A stretch of DNA of 64,000 nucleotides from Undaria pinnatifida. Taxonomy: Eukaryota > Sar > Phaeophyceae > Laminariales > Alariaceae. The translations under genes and the position numbers were made by a program. Where the stretch lies: the NCBI GenBank assembly GCA_012845835.1, contig JABAKD010000022.1, forward strand, positions 11,302,718 through 11,366,717, read 5' to 3'. A model generated the notes under the pieces. That model saw nothing but the letters and a program-made list of their open reading frames with translations. It was not told the DNA's origin and ran no database searches. Below are positions 29,651-42,200 of this stretch, in pieces. The stretch's first letter is position 1. Each line of letters opens with the position of its first letter.

Positions 29651-29924
29651 GTGCTACACAGGACCCCGTGAAGGACACTTGGTACACAAGTCGGTGACGA
29701 CTCCCCTACGAGTACATGTCTAGCATGTGTATGCGGTGATATGCGGACCTGCACTCAAGATGCACGATCGCGGCCGACGCGAGACTGTTGCGTTCCGTGG
29801 ATTTTGTAGTGTAATAGTTGGCGTTCCTTGTCAAGGGTAAACATCGGTAGTACACCCACGTACGACTGCTGCTGCTGGCTGTGCCGCTAGTACCAAGCGC
29901 ACCACTCCCACCCTCCCTTCCAGC

Positions 29925-30203
29925 ATGCGTGGCCTTGGGGCTCTTATTGCAATCAACCGCCTCCTCCTTGCAAGCGCCTTTATCTCGCCAATTCCCACCG
30001 TTTTTCGAAGCATTCCCGGGTTCCAAACAGCGAATCGCCGTCACACTCCTAGCAGTCCCGCCGCATTACGTCGAGTACATTTGTCTTCGACGCGTGTGGC
30101 AGAAGTTGGTCATGGTGGTGGTGGTGGTGGTGATGAAAAGTCTGCGATACTGCAATCGGGCAAGCCCGTCCTCAGCTTCCCCGGAGGTGGGATCTTCTTT
30201 TGG
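29925..30203 (+). CDS. Patatin gene exon 1 (93 codons)
   Basis: ATG at 29925; a targeting region (RLLLASAF, then basic/Ser-rich HTPSSPAALRRVHLSSTR), a Gly run (GHGGGGGG), and the oxyanion loop KPVLSFPGGGIFFW. Donor ttttgg|GTGAGC, phase 0. The ATG lies one base after an acceptor-like ccctcccttccag, so a 5' UTR intron, or an additional upstream exon, is possible. Confidence 0.75.
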
Positions 30204-33200
30204 GTGAGCGCGTAAGAAATGTGGGGAACTATGATATGTCACGCATGATCGTTTCTGGACCTGAAATTTCGCTCCAAACTGTCTACGTACTTGTAACCTG
30301 TAACATCAATCTGGATGAAAAATTAAGGATCGTTTGTTAATCGTATTAATATAAAATCAGTCGTTATATTTGCGTCCATAGTGGTACTTCAACTATTGTT
30401 AGGCTTAATTACTTAGTTCTCGACCCCCTCGGAGGTCTCGCTCGGCATGTTCTTCCCCCTCTCAGCCCTTCTCAGCCCGTAATTGCCGAAAAGAAAATTA
30501 GTTGCTGGGGATAAGAACCGTCCCGAAGTTCCTCAAGAAAATTAGTTGCTGGGGAAAAATATCTTTGTGTAAAGCGCTCGGTTGGTGCATCCCTGGCATC
30601 TCCGGTGGCTCATCAGCTCCGCACCGCCCAGCACCCCACCGCAGCGCCATAGCTCGCAGCAACGCAGCACCGTGCAGTGCCATATCTTTGTGCTGAAAGC
30701 GCTCGGTTGGTGCATCCCTGGCATCTCCGGTGGCTCATCAGCTCCGCACCGCCCAGGACCCCACCGCAGCGCTATAGCTCGCAGCAACGCAGCGCCCTGC
30801 AGTGCCCTGCGATGCCCTGCAGCTCTAGCTTGGCAGAGCGCAGCGCTGTGCTTCGACGTGTTTTGCTGCTTTGCCCTGCTGCGTGCTTTGCGGTACTTTT
30901 ATTAGTTCGTACATGCCAGTAACATTCATTCGCAGTATCATCCCACGTACCGGTACTATTAATAAGTTTGTACATACTACGTTGTTGGATCACAACGCAC
31001 CCCCAGCTGCGGTCAGCCCGGCTATATATAGCTCAGCAGTGCCGCGCAGCATAGTGCGGTGCCGTGTCTTGCCCTTTGTTTTGCGGTGTTGTGTCGTGCG
31101 GCGCTATGCGTTCTTTTGAACATACAGCAGTAGTAGTACCAGGTATGATACAGGTACCAGGTACCATTTATTATGTACGTGCCGTGTTCTCATCGCACGT
31201 ACTGCCGTTCAGAACGTGACATCGACAAGCTAGCGCAGGGCAATTAGCTCTGCACAAGCACCTCTTGGCAACATTTTTTCACCGTTCCAGCTTTTCTTTG
31301 CTTTCTTCCACACTTTTTTGGTTCTTCCATTTCGTCAATTATTATTGCATTTTTTTCGTTTTTCAGTTGTTTCTTCGTTCATTTTCTACTATCTCCTTTA
31401 AATTTGATTCGTTCGAACTCGTTTTTCAAGTTCTGAACATTTTTTTAACCTTTTTTATGTTTGTTTACTATTTTTTTCCAAGATTTGTTTTTGGGAGTTA
31501 AAATTCGGTTGAACTTGCAACTTTGCCTTTTTGGGAGTTGAACTTGCATTTTAGTGGACGTCCATGCGAGGGAGTTGAACTCGCATTTTAATAGACGTCC
31601 ATGCGAGCTTTTTTGTAATGCGCCCAAGGGCACACAACACAAGGCAACAGGAGCAAGCTGAAGCTGTGGGCCAGCTATGACAATTATTGTATTTTTTTCG
31701 TTTTGCAGTTGTTACCACAATGTGTCGCAACAGCAGTGGTGTATCTACTAGTACTATTATTTTACCAATAGACTATATCAATTGTTTTACGAGGATCATT
31801 TTTTTTTCATACGTATGACCCCTGGATTCAACCAACAACGAAAACCAGGCTTATACCAGTACGATATACTAGAAGACCACAAAGTCAAATTGATATCTAT
31901 TATTTTTTTATGAGGATAATTTTTTTCCCCCGATCACACCGGGATTCGAACCAACAAGAAGACCTTGAAGCTTATAGTACATACCGGTACTACTACACCA
32001 GGTTTGTACATACCATCAGGTACTACGCTGTTGGATCACATTGCACGCCCAGCTCAGATCAGCCCGGCTATATATAGCCCAGCAGCGCAGCGTAGCGCCG
32101 TGCGGAGCCGTGCGGAGCCGTACGGTGCACTGCCGTGCCCTTCGCTGCGGTGCTGTGTCGTGCTGCGCTGTGTGCTTTCTTTCGCACATAGAGCAGTACC
32201 GGGTATCATACGTGTTTTGATGTGCTACTTTTCTTCTTTTTTCTTTTTCTATATTTATTTGATCTTTCACGGGCCCCTGTTTTTCCCCCACGCAAATTAC
32301 CCCCGTACTGCCGATCAAAACGTAACACCGGTAACAAAAGCACATAGCATAGCTGAGCACAACAGGGCAATTTGCTCTGCACAAGTAGCTCTTGGCATTA
32401 TCAAATCGCCGTTTGCACCCAATCATGGGCCTCTTCTTTCTGTCCCCTTTACGTACATGTTTTTTGTCGCATTCTTCCTTGCCTTGCGCGAGCGTAGCGG
32501 GCGGCGTCAGCCGCCCGCGGAGCGGAGCCCTTGTATTAATGTATAAACATACTTATAGATATCTTTCTGCTGAAACTGCTCGATTGGTGTACCCCTGACA
32601 TTTCCGGGGGTCCCACTTCGACACCGCCTCCGTGCATTATGTGCGGAACGGTCCAGCTTTTCTTTGATTTGTTGCTCCGCCTTATTATTTTTGTTTCTGC
32701 TCGTTTTGCCAGTTGTTTCTTGACTTTTCAGCTGCTTTCTGCAAATTTGGTTTTTCTGCCAACACGATTTTGAACTTTTTCGCGATGTTTTCTTCTTTTT
32801 TGTGCAGTGAGTCAAACTTCCACCATTATTATACTTACTTAATTTTGTCTTTCTCAGGGATTGCCCATCCCTGGCCTCTCAGAGCTCCAACTTCCACATT
32901 ACTTGCGGAACCTTTCCAGCTTTTCTTTGCTTTCCAGCTTCGTTCGAAATACGAAACACGCCAATAGTACATTCCAGTACTACTACACCAGGTTTGTACA
33001 TACCATCAGATACTACGCTGTTGGATCACATGCACGCCCAGCTCAGATCAGCCCGGCTATATATAGCCCAGCAGCGCAGCGTAGCGCCGTGCGGAGCCGT
33101 GCGGAGCCGTACGGTGCGGTGCCGTGCCCTTCGCTGCGGTGCTGTGTCGCTGCGCTGTGTGCTTTCTTTCGAACATAGAGCAGTACCGGGTATAATGCGT

Positions 33201-36200
33201 GTTGTGTACGGAGTACTACTTTTCTTCTTTTTTCTTTTTTTACATACATGTATTTGATCTTTCACGGCCCCCTGTTTTTTCCCCCACGCAAATTACCCCC
33301 ATACTGCGGATCTGAACGTAACACCGGTAACAAAAGCACACAGCACAGCTGAGCACAACAGGGCAATTTGCTCTGCACAAGCAGCTCTTGGCACTATCAA
33401 ATCGCTGTTCGCACCAAATCATGGGCCTCTTCTTTCTGCCCCCTTTACATATGTTTTTACAAGTAGTTGCATTCTTCCTTGCCTTGCGCGAGCGTATAGC
33501 GGGCGGCGTCAGCCGCCCGCGGAGCGGAGCCCTTGTACCACGTACATATCTTTCTGCTGAAAGTTCTCGATTGGTGCACCCCTGGCATTTCCGGGAGTCC
33601 CACTTCGACACCGCCTCCGTGCATTACTTGCGGAACGGTCCAGCTTTTCTTTGATCTGTTGGTCCGCCTTATATTTTTGTTTCTGCTCGTTTTGCCAGTT
33701 GTTTCTTGACTTTTCAGCTGCTTTCTGCAATTTGGTTTTTCTGCCAACACGATTTTGAACCTTTTCGCAATTTTTTCTTCTTTTTTGTGTAGTAAGTTGA
33801 ACTTCCTACCATTTGCCGCTAATTTGCCGCCTGTGCATTACTTGCGGAACAGTCCAGCTCTAGCTTTTCTTTGATTTCCACCATTTGTTTTGTACTTGCA
33901 CGAAGTTCCATCACCTGAGATCTCGGCTTGGCTCATCAGCTCAGCGCCGCCCAGCACCCCACCGCAGCGCTATAGCTCAGCAGCGCAGCGCCGTGCAGTG
34001 TCGTGCCCTGCGATGCTCAGCAGCTCAGCTCAGCAACTCACCGCAGCGCTAGCTCAGCAGAGCGCAGCGCTGTGCTTTGCGGTGCTTTGCCTTGCTGCGT
34101 GCTTTGCCCCCTGTGGACAGTGGAGCACCAGAGAGTGTGTAGTGTTGTTGGTAAGACACGACAGTTGACCTTCTTGTTGGTGATTGACTGTTGAGGATCT
34201 GATCTGGTGTGTGGACGTCATCTAGATCTGAAGACAACTACTGTAGTAGGGGTTTCTACTTATCCTCTTCTGGATTCTGATATAGGGATTTGGGGATGAA
34301 GTTAAGATCGCTTGTTTTCTTGTGTTCGGAGCTAATAATACAACAACTTCTCTCTCCTTTCTTAGCACCTGAATGGTGCTGACCAGCCCCCCCTCAGGCC
34401 AAGGGGGGATACTTTCTGGTCAGTAGACCTTGCCTAGCTTAGGCGTGTCTACAATTATCGATAATTCAGGTTGAACACACCGACGTTAGTCAGGGATTTT
34501 TTCTGGTACGATTGCGACAGCGGCACGCAGGTATGGATTGGGCCGCGTTTCGGCAGGAAGCCCTCGACCCGATGAGGGCGGTGTCCATATGCTGCATCAG
34601 GACTCCGAACGAGGTTGGCTGTGGTCGTACGAGGAGCCGCTAGAGGCGATGTCCCAGCATCGCACCCAGCGTGGAGGGGCTGCAGCAGCAGGCTCCACAT
34701 CTGGTGAGGGCGAGGTTCGAATCGGGTTGATTGACTTGGTTCTGTGAAATCTCGTAGTATAGGAACGATTTGATCCGCTGAAGGTTCAACTCGAGCAGCA
34801 AAGACACACCCGCCGATCACGAGGGCTCAAGGCTTTCGGGGGGCATGCTGGCGAGATGAACACACCGAAATGCGGTGACTCAGCGGTGCCGACTGAGGGC
34901 TGTCGCGTCGCGCGTCTCGAAGGAGAAGGCGCGGCATCGCATGCGATGTGTTTGGGCTTCTAGATCGTCGCGAGGATATCCACTTCGGGAGGCGAAGTGA
35001 GGAGTGAGGAAATCACACGTGCATACAGCCGTTCGAGAAGGCGGTTGCGCTTTGTATCTCAGAATAGGAGGAGCTGGAGTGCCGCTGAAAGGTGGTGTTT
35101 GATAACTCCAATGCTTCCAGGCGCTGAGAGCTTGGCTCTTGTTTTGCGAAGGCTATGTGCTGACTTGGCCTCCAACATGAAGCCCGCGCACGTCTTGATT
35201 TAAAGGTGTGAGTTTGATTTGTTTTTAAAGATACTGCTGTAGACTATCTGTAGTGTTTGTCGCGTGCTTTGTCGCGTCGTGTATTTGAGCTATTAATAGG
35301 GGCAAGTGTGCTTCGTGCTTGGCTTGTTAAAATCATACCCCGTCTAGGTCTGTGTTGTGTTGATTGCCTACAGCAGTGTGTGGCATAATACAACGCGTGC
35401 TTTGCGACTGGTGTCAATCTGTTTTGAGTGCTTGTGTGTAGCAGAATAATCTTGTCGCGAAAATTAATGCATTATGCTGCGAGTACATGCTGCATGCCTC
35501 TGTACAGAGCGAGAGTCTCGTCGTCGCCGCTGAAGGTTTATTGGAAAGGGGGGTTATTGAATGCGTGGTGCATGTCGATGGCCTCTGCACGAGAACAATT
35601 ATGTCCACGTATTGCCGCAAAAAACCTGGTACTTGCTTTCCCCGCTGCATATGGCCGAGTCAGCCTGAAGGAGCTCGTGTTCCAAATCGTATGAAACCGT
35701 AATTTGCGTTCGAAGATTTATACACACATGTGCGTTATGAGCATATCGTTTTCACAGGGTTGAAGCGAGCGCGTGGGGTTTCGTGGCGCGTCCGCAAATC
35801 GGATGCAAAACCTATACTGGTATTGCCGTGCGCCGTTGTATTGAGTGTTTTTCCACACACATTGAGTGCAGAGTGACGTATGCACGGAGTGTTTTCTGCA
35901 CCGTGTAGGAAACGAAACGAACCGTTGATTGCGTTTGACGGAATAGCGTGTTCCTTAGGCAGACTTGTGTTGTTTCTGATGAACAGACAGGAGCAGTATG
36001 AGAGTCTATCGCTATGTACATTTCCGATGTATTCTTAGTGAAAAATTAAGGAACCTTTCCAGTTGAAGGAAACTGCTTAGGGGCCAACCGTTTAGCAACA
36101 GAACCCGATGTTCAAGTTTGCTATACAGTAGTGGTACATATGTGCTTGTTGTGTGTACGAGTAGTAGACATTTGTGTCTTCCGTATTTTCTTGTATTGGT

Positions 36201-39200
36201 CACTTTGGTAGGGTCATTTGTGCCATCTGTTTTTGGGCGCATGAGACGAATGTCTCGTTCTATCGTAGTACAATGAGTGTTCTCATGTATCGCTGCTGTT
36301 TTTTGTCTCCAAACAAGCGAGGCTTGCTTGCTGAATGCGGAATGCATGTTCGTGTGATGAGGTTGAATGCGTATATGGACAAACCTGAAGCATCAATGTG
36401 GTATTACGCTGTAATTTTCTGTGGTTTCCGCATGACTTTGAGCGAAAATCGTCCTGGAATGTTCTTACGGTGTTATTTTGCTGATTGCATGAGTTGTGGT
36501 ATAATTGTGGATGAAAGCGGATGATACTAATAATATTCGTCTAGTCGTAAAAGGGTTTATACGATGTTTATCTTTTGGTCGGCGGATGTTTACTTGGGTT
36601 TCCGTTTGGCTTGCTACTTTTACAAGTATGTTTTGTGAAGTTTGCGTGTGAAAATATATACCAATTAATGTACCTGGTAGTGTTTATTGGTGATATTGCT
36701 ATGTTTTAATGCATGATTTGTGCCTGGTGATCGTGTGTGCATGTTTTTGTGAAGCATTGCAATGTTTCATGGCTCGTAATCATTGGGTATGGTATCTAGA
36801 TGTATGTGGTCGTTTATCATTCAAAAACGACGTGTATGTTTTCTCTGATGTTTTTGTGTAGCTGGTGCTCACTTTTGATCAAAGCTTGTTCATGAACTAC
36901 TTTGAGTAGGAACGCGCTTTTGGGGGCATTGTGGACAGTGGAGCACCAGAGAGTGTGTAGTGTTGTTGGTAAGACACGACAGTTGACCTTCTTGTTGGTG
37001 ATTGACTGTTGAGGATCTGATCTGGTGTGTGGACGTCATCTAGATCTGAAGACAACTACTGTAGTAGGGGTTTCTACTTATCCTCTTCTGGATTCTGATA
37101 TAGGGATTTGGGGATGAAGTTAAGATCGCTTGTTTTCTTGTGTTCGGAGCTAATAATACAACAACTTCTCTCTCCTTTCTTAGCACCTGAATGGTGCTGA
37201 CCAGCCCCCCCTCAGGCCAAGGGGGGATACTTTCTGGTCAGTAGACCTTGCCTAGCTTAGGCGTGTCTACATTCCACCATTATTATACCAGGTACATATC
37301 TTTCTGCTGAAAGTTCTCGATTGGTGCACCCCTGGCATTTCCGGGGGTCCCACTTCGACACCGCCTCCGTGCATTACTTGCGGAACGGTCCAGCTTTTCT
37401 TTGATTTGTTGCACCGCCTTATTATTTTTGTTTCTGCTCGTTTTGCCAGTTGTTTCTTGACTTTTCAGCTGCTTTCTGCAAATTTGGTTTCTCTGCCAAC
37501 ACGATTTTGAACCTATTCGCGTTTTTTTCTTCCTTTTTGTGTAGTAAGTTGAACTTCCTACCATTTGCCGCTAATTTGCCGCCTGTGCATTACTTGCGGA
37601 ACGGTCCAGCTTTAGCTTTTCTTTGATTTCCACCATTTGTTTTGCACTTGCACCAAGTTTCATCACCTGAGATCTCGGCTTGGCTCGTCAGCTCAGCGCC
37701 GCCCAGCACCCCACCGCGCTATAGCTCAGCAGCGCAGCGCCGCCCAGCACCCCACCGCAGCGCTATAGCTCAGCAACGCACCGCAGCGCTAGCTCAGCAG
37801 AGCGCAGCGCTGTGCTCTGCCGTGCTTTGCCTTGCTGCGTGCTTTGCTGTAATTTTACTAGTTCGTACATGCCAGTAACATTCGAAGTATCATGCCACGT
37901 ACCGGTACTATTAATACTACACCAGATTTGTACATGTTACGTCGTTGTTGGATCACAAACAAGGCACCCCCAGCTCAGGTCAGCCCGGCTATATATATAG
38001 CTCAGCAGCGCAGCGCAGCGCAATGCGGTGCCGTGCCTTGCCCTTCGTTTTGCGGTGCTGTGTCGTGCGGCGCTGTGCGTTCTTTTGAACATACAGCAGT
38101 AGCAGTAGTAGTACCAGGTATGATACAGGTACCAGGTTTACGTACGTGTTGTATACTCGTCTTTTTGCTTTCTTCAGTTGATTGTCCTCTCGGTCCCTAG
38201 TTTCCCCCCTCCCGCAAATATCACACGTACTATTCGTAGAGTCCACGCCTGGATGCCCTGACCGCCTCGCGGTCTGACGAGTGTTCTGATCTTCGTTGTA
38301 TTAGAGGACAGAGGAGAGAAGGAGCAGAGAGCGGAGTGCTGGAGCTCTCCTCTTATGAGCAAAAATGCATAAAAACGCCGACCAATATGTACCCAACCCT
38401 CTACAATGTTGTAGCCGTCGTGCTGTGACGATCCAAACTAACACCCTCCCTGGCTCTTCACAGCAGTGACGAGACCGAACGGGCGTCCAAAACAACAAGC
38501 TATCCCCATGTTTCCCCCCCCCCCCGCAAATATCACACGTACTGCCTTTCAGAACGTGACATCATCAAGCACACAGCACAGCGCAGGGCAATTAACTCTG
38601 CACAAGCACCTCTTCATTAATGTCAATTCGCTATTCGCAACAACTAATCACGGGCCTCTTCTTCCTGCCCCATTTACATGTTTCAGTTGCATCCTTCCTT
38701 GCGCGAGCGTAGCGGGCGGCGTCAGCAGCCCGTGGAGCAGAACCCTGCGCTTTTTTTAGAACCACACAGAGTACCACCAGGTATTAGGCGAAGTACCAGG
38801 TACCAAGTACCGGTAGTACGTGTGTTCACTCGTCTTTTTGCTTTCGTCGTTGATTTTGTTCTCCATCTCGGTCCTCTTTGCGATTTTTTCTTCGCAATTA
38901 CGCCCGTACTACTGCCGATCAGAACGTGACATCGCCAACATACAGCACAGCATAGACAGGGCTATCAGCCCCGCAAAAGGAGCTCTTGGCATTATCAAAT
39001 CGCTAGTTGCACTAAATCATGGGCCTCTTCTTTCTACCCCCGTTCACATTTAGTTGAAATCTTCCTTGCGCGAGCGTAGCGGGCGGCGTCAGCCGCCCGC
39101 GGAGCGGAGCCCTTCTATATTATAAAAATAAAATAAGCACCAGTTGTGAGATCGAAGATTTCGTCGAAATTCGTCTTCGCAAGCTGTGTGTGATACTCCG

Positions 39201-42200
39201 ACCGCACGTACTGCTGGGTGTATGTCCGCGTTAAGGATATAGGTCGGCGACTCCCGTTGGAACTGCAATGTAGCTTGTACCAGGGTCAACAGGGTGATGT
39301 TAATCAATCTGTGCGCGGAAACTATAAAACCCGTTTCTGAGGGGGACGGTATATATAGCATCCTGTACTGCAGTCACGTCGACAAAGACGCCTCGTTCAT
39401 TCCAGTACGAGTATACGAGTCATCCCTATATGGCTCCTCGAGGGCACTCTGAGGTGTTCCCTCATCGCTCACCCTCGAGAGTCCGGTGATGCACATAACC
39501 CAACTAGGTGTATCTCCACACCTCCTTGCACAAAAGAGAAACCTGCGAAGGAACTACCGTCCCACAATCGGCGCCGACGGCCGCGAATCTCGATAGGAGT
39601 AACGCAACCCGAATATACAGAGCGGGTAGATTTTATTTGAAAAAACATAACGTACGTTTTTCCCGCTTGCCGTAATGGCAGACGGGACAGACACGCCTGG
39701 TCCCGGGGAAGGTCGCAGGGACCTCGACAGCCTTCCTCCACGTCAGGAGGGATGTCGCCTCCTCTCACGCCATGAGGAGGGCGGTCGCAACCCATCTGCG
39801 CCAGGTGGGCCTAACGAAAACCAGGTGGAACTGCAAGAGGAGAAAGTGGAAGAAGAAGCGTACTTCAGCCCCCGTGAGCCGTCCCCTGAACAAGATTCTT
39901 CTGAAGGAGAGCTAAGGTGACACCGTTATGGAGGAAGTGGAAGAAGAAGCGTATTTCAGCCCCCGTGAGCCGTCCCCTGAACAACGTTCTTCAGAAGAAC
40001 TGCGGCGACACCGTTATGTGGCGACCATAGCGTTATCGCCTCTTCTTTTGACGAATCTTGTTCAGGGGACGGCTGGGGCTGAAATACGCTTCTTCCACTC
40101 CCTCCTCCCCTTGCAGTTCCACCTGGTCTTCGTTAGGCCCACCTAACGCAGATGGGTTGCGACCGCCTTCCTCATGACGTGAGGGGAGGCGACCTCCCTC
40201 CTAACGCGGAGGAAGGCTGTCGGGGTCCCTGCGACCTTCCCCGGGACCAGGGGGGTCTGCCCGTCTGCCCTTACGGCAAGCGGGACAAACGTGCGGGGTT
40301 TTTTTCAAATACAACCTATCCGCTCTGTGTAGTCAGGTTGCGTTGCTTCTACCGAGATTCGATGGCGTCGACGCCACCTGTGAGACTGTAGTCCCTTCGC
40401 AGGTTTATCTTTTGTGCAAGGAGGTGTGGAGACACACCGAGGTGTGTTATGTGCGTAACCGGACTCTCGAGGGTCAACGATGAGGGAACACCTCAGAGTG
40501 CCCTCGAGAGGCAGGATGGTCTTGAAGGATTATAGTGATAACGAAGCGGTACAGTCTATGGAATAGGGCCTGGTATCCACAGCCCAAGTCGACACCTCTT
40601 GTAAGACGCGCACGTTTGCACGTCTGGAAAAAAGGGGGGGGGTGATGTGGATACCAGACCCTATTCCCTAGATCGTACACGTTTGAAAAAAGGATGATGT
40701 GGATACCAGGCCCTATTCCCTAGATCGTACCGCCTCGTTATCACTATAACCTTTCAAGACCATCCTGGCTCCTCGAGGGCACTCTGAGGTGTTCCCTCAT
40801 CGTTGACCCTCGAGAGTGCGGTTACGCACATAACCCGCCTCGGTGTGTCTCCACACCTCCTTGTACAAGAGAGAAAACGTGCGAAGAGACTATCGTCCCA
40901 CATGATCTCCATTTACTATTAAAAAAGTGGCATAACATCAGCCGTCGACGCATAGGTAACTGAGTTTTTTCTCTTTTTTTCATATCGCCCGTATTAAAAA
41001 CGTCACCACATCTTGCTTGTGAGGGTAGGGTTACTTGGGAGTGGGTGTGTATCTAGCATATCCATAATTATTGATGACATGCCATATCATCTCCGCACTT
41101 TTTATTTCTCCTTCTCTCTCTCTAGTCATACTTCAGATCCGGGTTCACTAAGCAGGCCCTTCTCCCCCCTCCCACTACAGTACGCGCCTTCGTTGTTTAC
41201 CGCGAGAAGATTTCAACCCATTCTTCCCTCGTTGACTCGCATCGAATTGGGTTAGGGTTAGATAACTGTTTATATCATGTTATGCCTACGTAAAGACAGC
41301 ATCCCGTACAGCGATCATGATACCGATCCTTTGTACACGCAATAAGTTGCGTGATCATGGCAGCAAGAGAGAAACCGCGGGGCCATCTACACCCATGCCC
41401 GTGTGTGATCCAGGAGCTCTGAATGACACAGCAGCAGTCAGCTCAAAAGCGATCACGACAACCACATCTTGCAGGCGCAATAGGAAGGGCATGTGTGGTA
41501 TGAACACAGCTGCTGCACGTAGCAAGAGAGAGATGGCGGCGCCATCTCCACCCAGCTCCTGTGTGCTCCAGCTGCTCAGAGTGAACATGGTAGTGACCTC
41601 GATGGATTCAAATCCTTAGTGCTTTTGGGGTACATACTGCTCTATCTTACTAAAGGTAACTCGGTCTGGTACGTACGTACACTGTATAATCGTACGAGTG
41701 CAAGGTACGTATCATGTGTGGACCCACCTTTCCCGCCCCATTGTGGCAACCATTCTACTCATATAGACACAACGGGCAGAACTCAGAGCAGTGTAGCGCT
41801 GAAGCGTGTGGTATAACAGGCTAGTTGTTAATTATAGTTGCCCACAGATAGTGCGCCCGGATGAACGGAGAGAGAGGCGTCATAGGCCACACGGCTAAAT
41901 GGTGAGTACATGTCACTGGCTGAGAAAACGAATAAGTGCAGCTGGACTCTCTCTGCATAGCAAAGATGTCAGCCGACAGTACTTTCGCCCCTTGACGGAT
42001 AGTAATTTTCCCTTTGGTTAGTTTTGGTGGACGCCAAGTTATTAGGTTTTATTGTGAAATACGTGACCCTAAACCTTTGACAAGGCACGTATTCCCTTGA
42101 CAAACATGCCTCCTCAGGTTTTTGCTGCAAAGCGGCGCAACCGGCATTCTGACCCGAGACCCTTGTAGAACTGCTAAATATATACACACGAGCTCCGAGT

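Larger units (their letters stand above)
27968..29924. other. Interval between the ankyrin and patatin genes
   Basis: Contains repeat D (28320-28500), repeat F (28835-28915, shared with 42555-42640: GGAGTAGTGCCGGTTGCCG), a short Cys-codon-rich tandem (29418-29525, TGCTGCCTGCCGTGCTCTGTTCT) and an R4 copy (29580-29650). The 164-codon frame at 28820 begins inside repeat F and resembles nothing I know. The 3' UTR of the ankyrin gene must lie at the left and the patatin promoter at the right; neither is marked by a clear signal. Confidence 0.5.
34112..37271 (+). mobile_element. Non-autonomous LTR retrotransposon, two 342-bp LTRs that look identical
   Basis: LTRs at 34112-34453 and 36930-37271 appear identical by eye over 342 bp. 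They begin TGTGGACAGTGGAGC and end GCGTGTCTACA, with a purine-rich tract (TTTTGGGGGCAT) just before the 3' LTR. The 2,476-bp interior has no gag, protease, RT or integrase frame. Near-identity of the LTRs implies very recent insertion. The bases next to the two ends (ccccc and ttcca) do not form a target duplication, which suggests recombination between elements or a local rearrangement. Strand is taken from the tract position only. Confidence 0.85.

Noticed and set aside
32497-32530. Helitron 3' terminus
   Set aside because: The hairpin is present, but there is no CTRR end a few bases after it and no TC 5' end was found.
31975-34111. Minus-strand frames sharing QIKEKLDRSASNARRRCRSGTPGN as a conserved protein
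   Set aside because: The similarity between copies is explained by recent DNA duplication of R3. Frames are broken differently in each copy and no codon-level conservation is evident.
34700-34730. Possible tRNA B box (GGTTCGAATC) in the LTR element interior
   Set aside because: No A box or acceptor stem pairing nearby; reads as chance.
41240-41265. Telomere repeat GGGTTAGGGTTAG
   Set aside because: Only two units; too short to mean anything.
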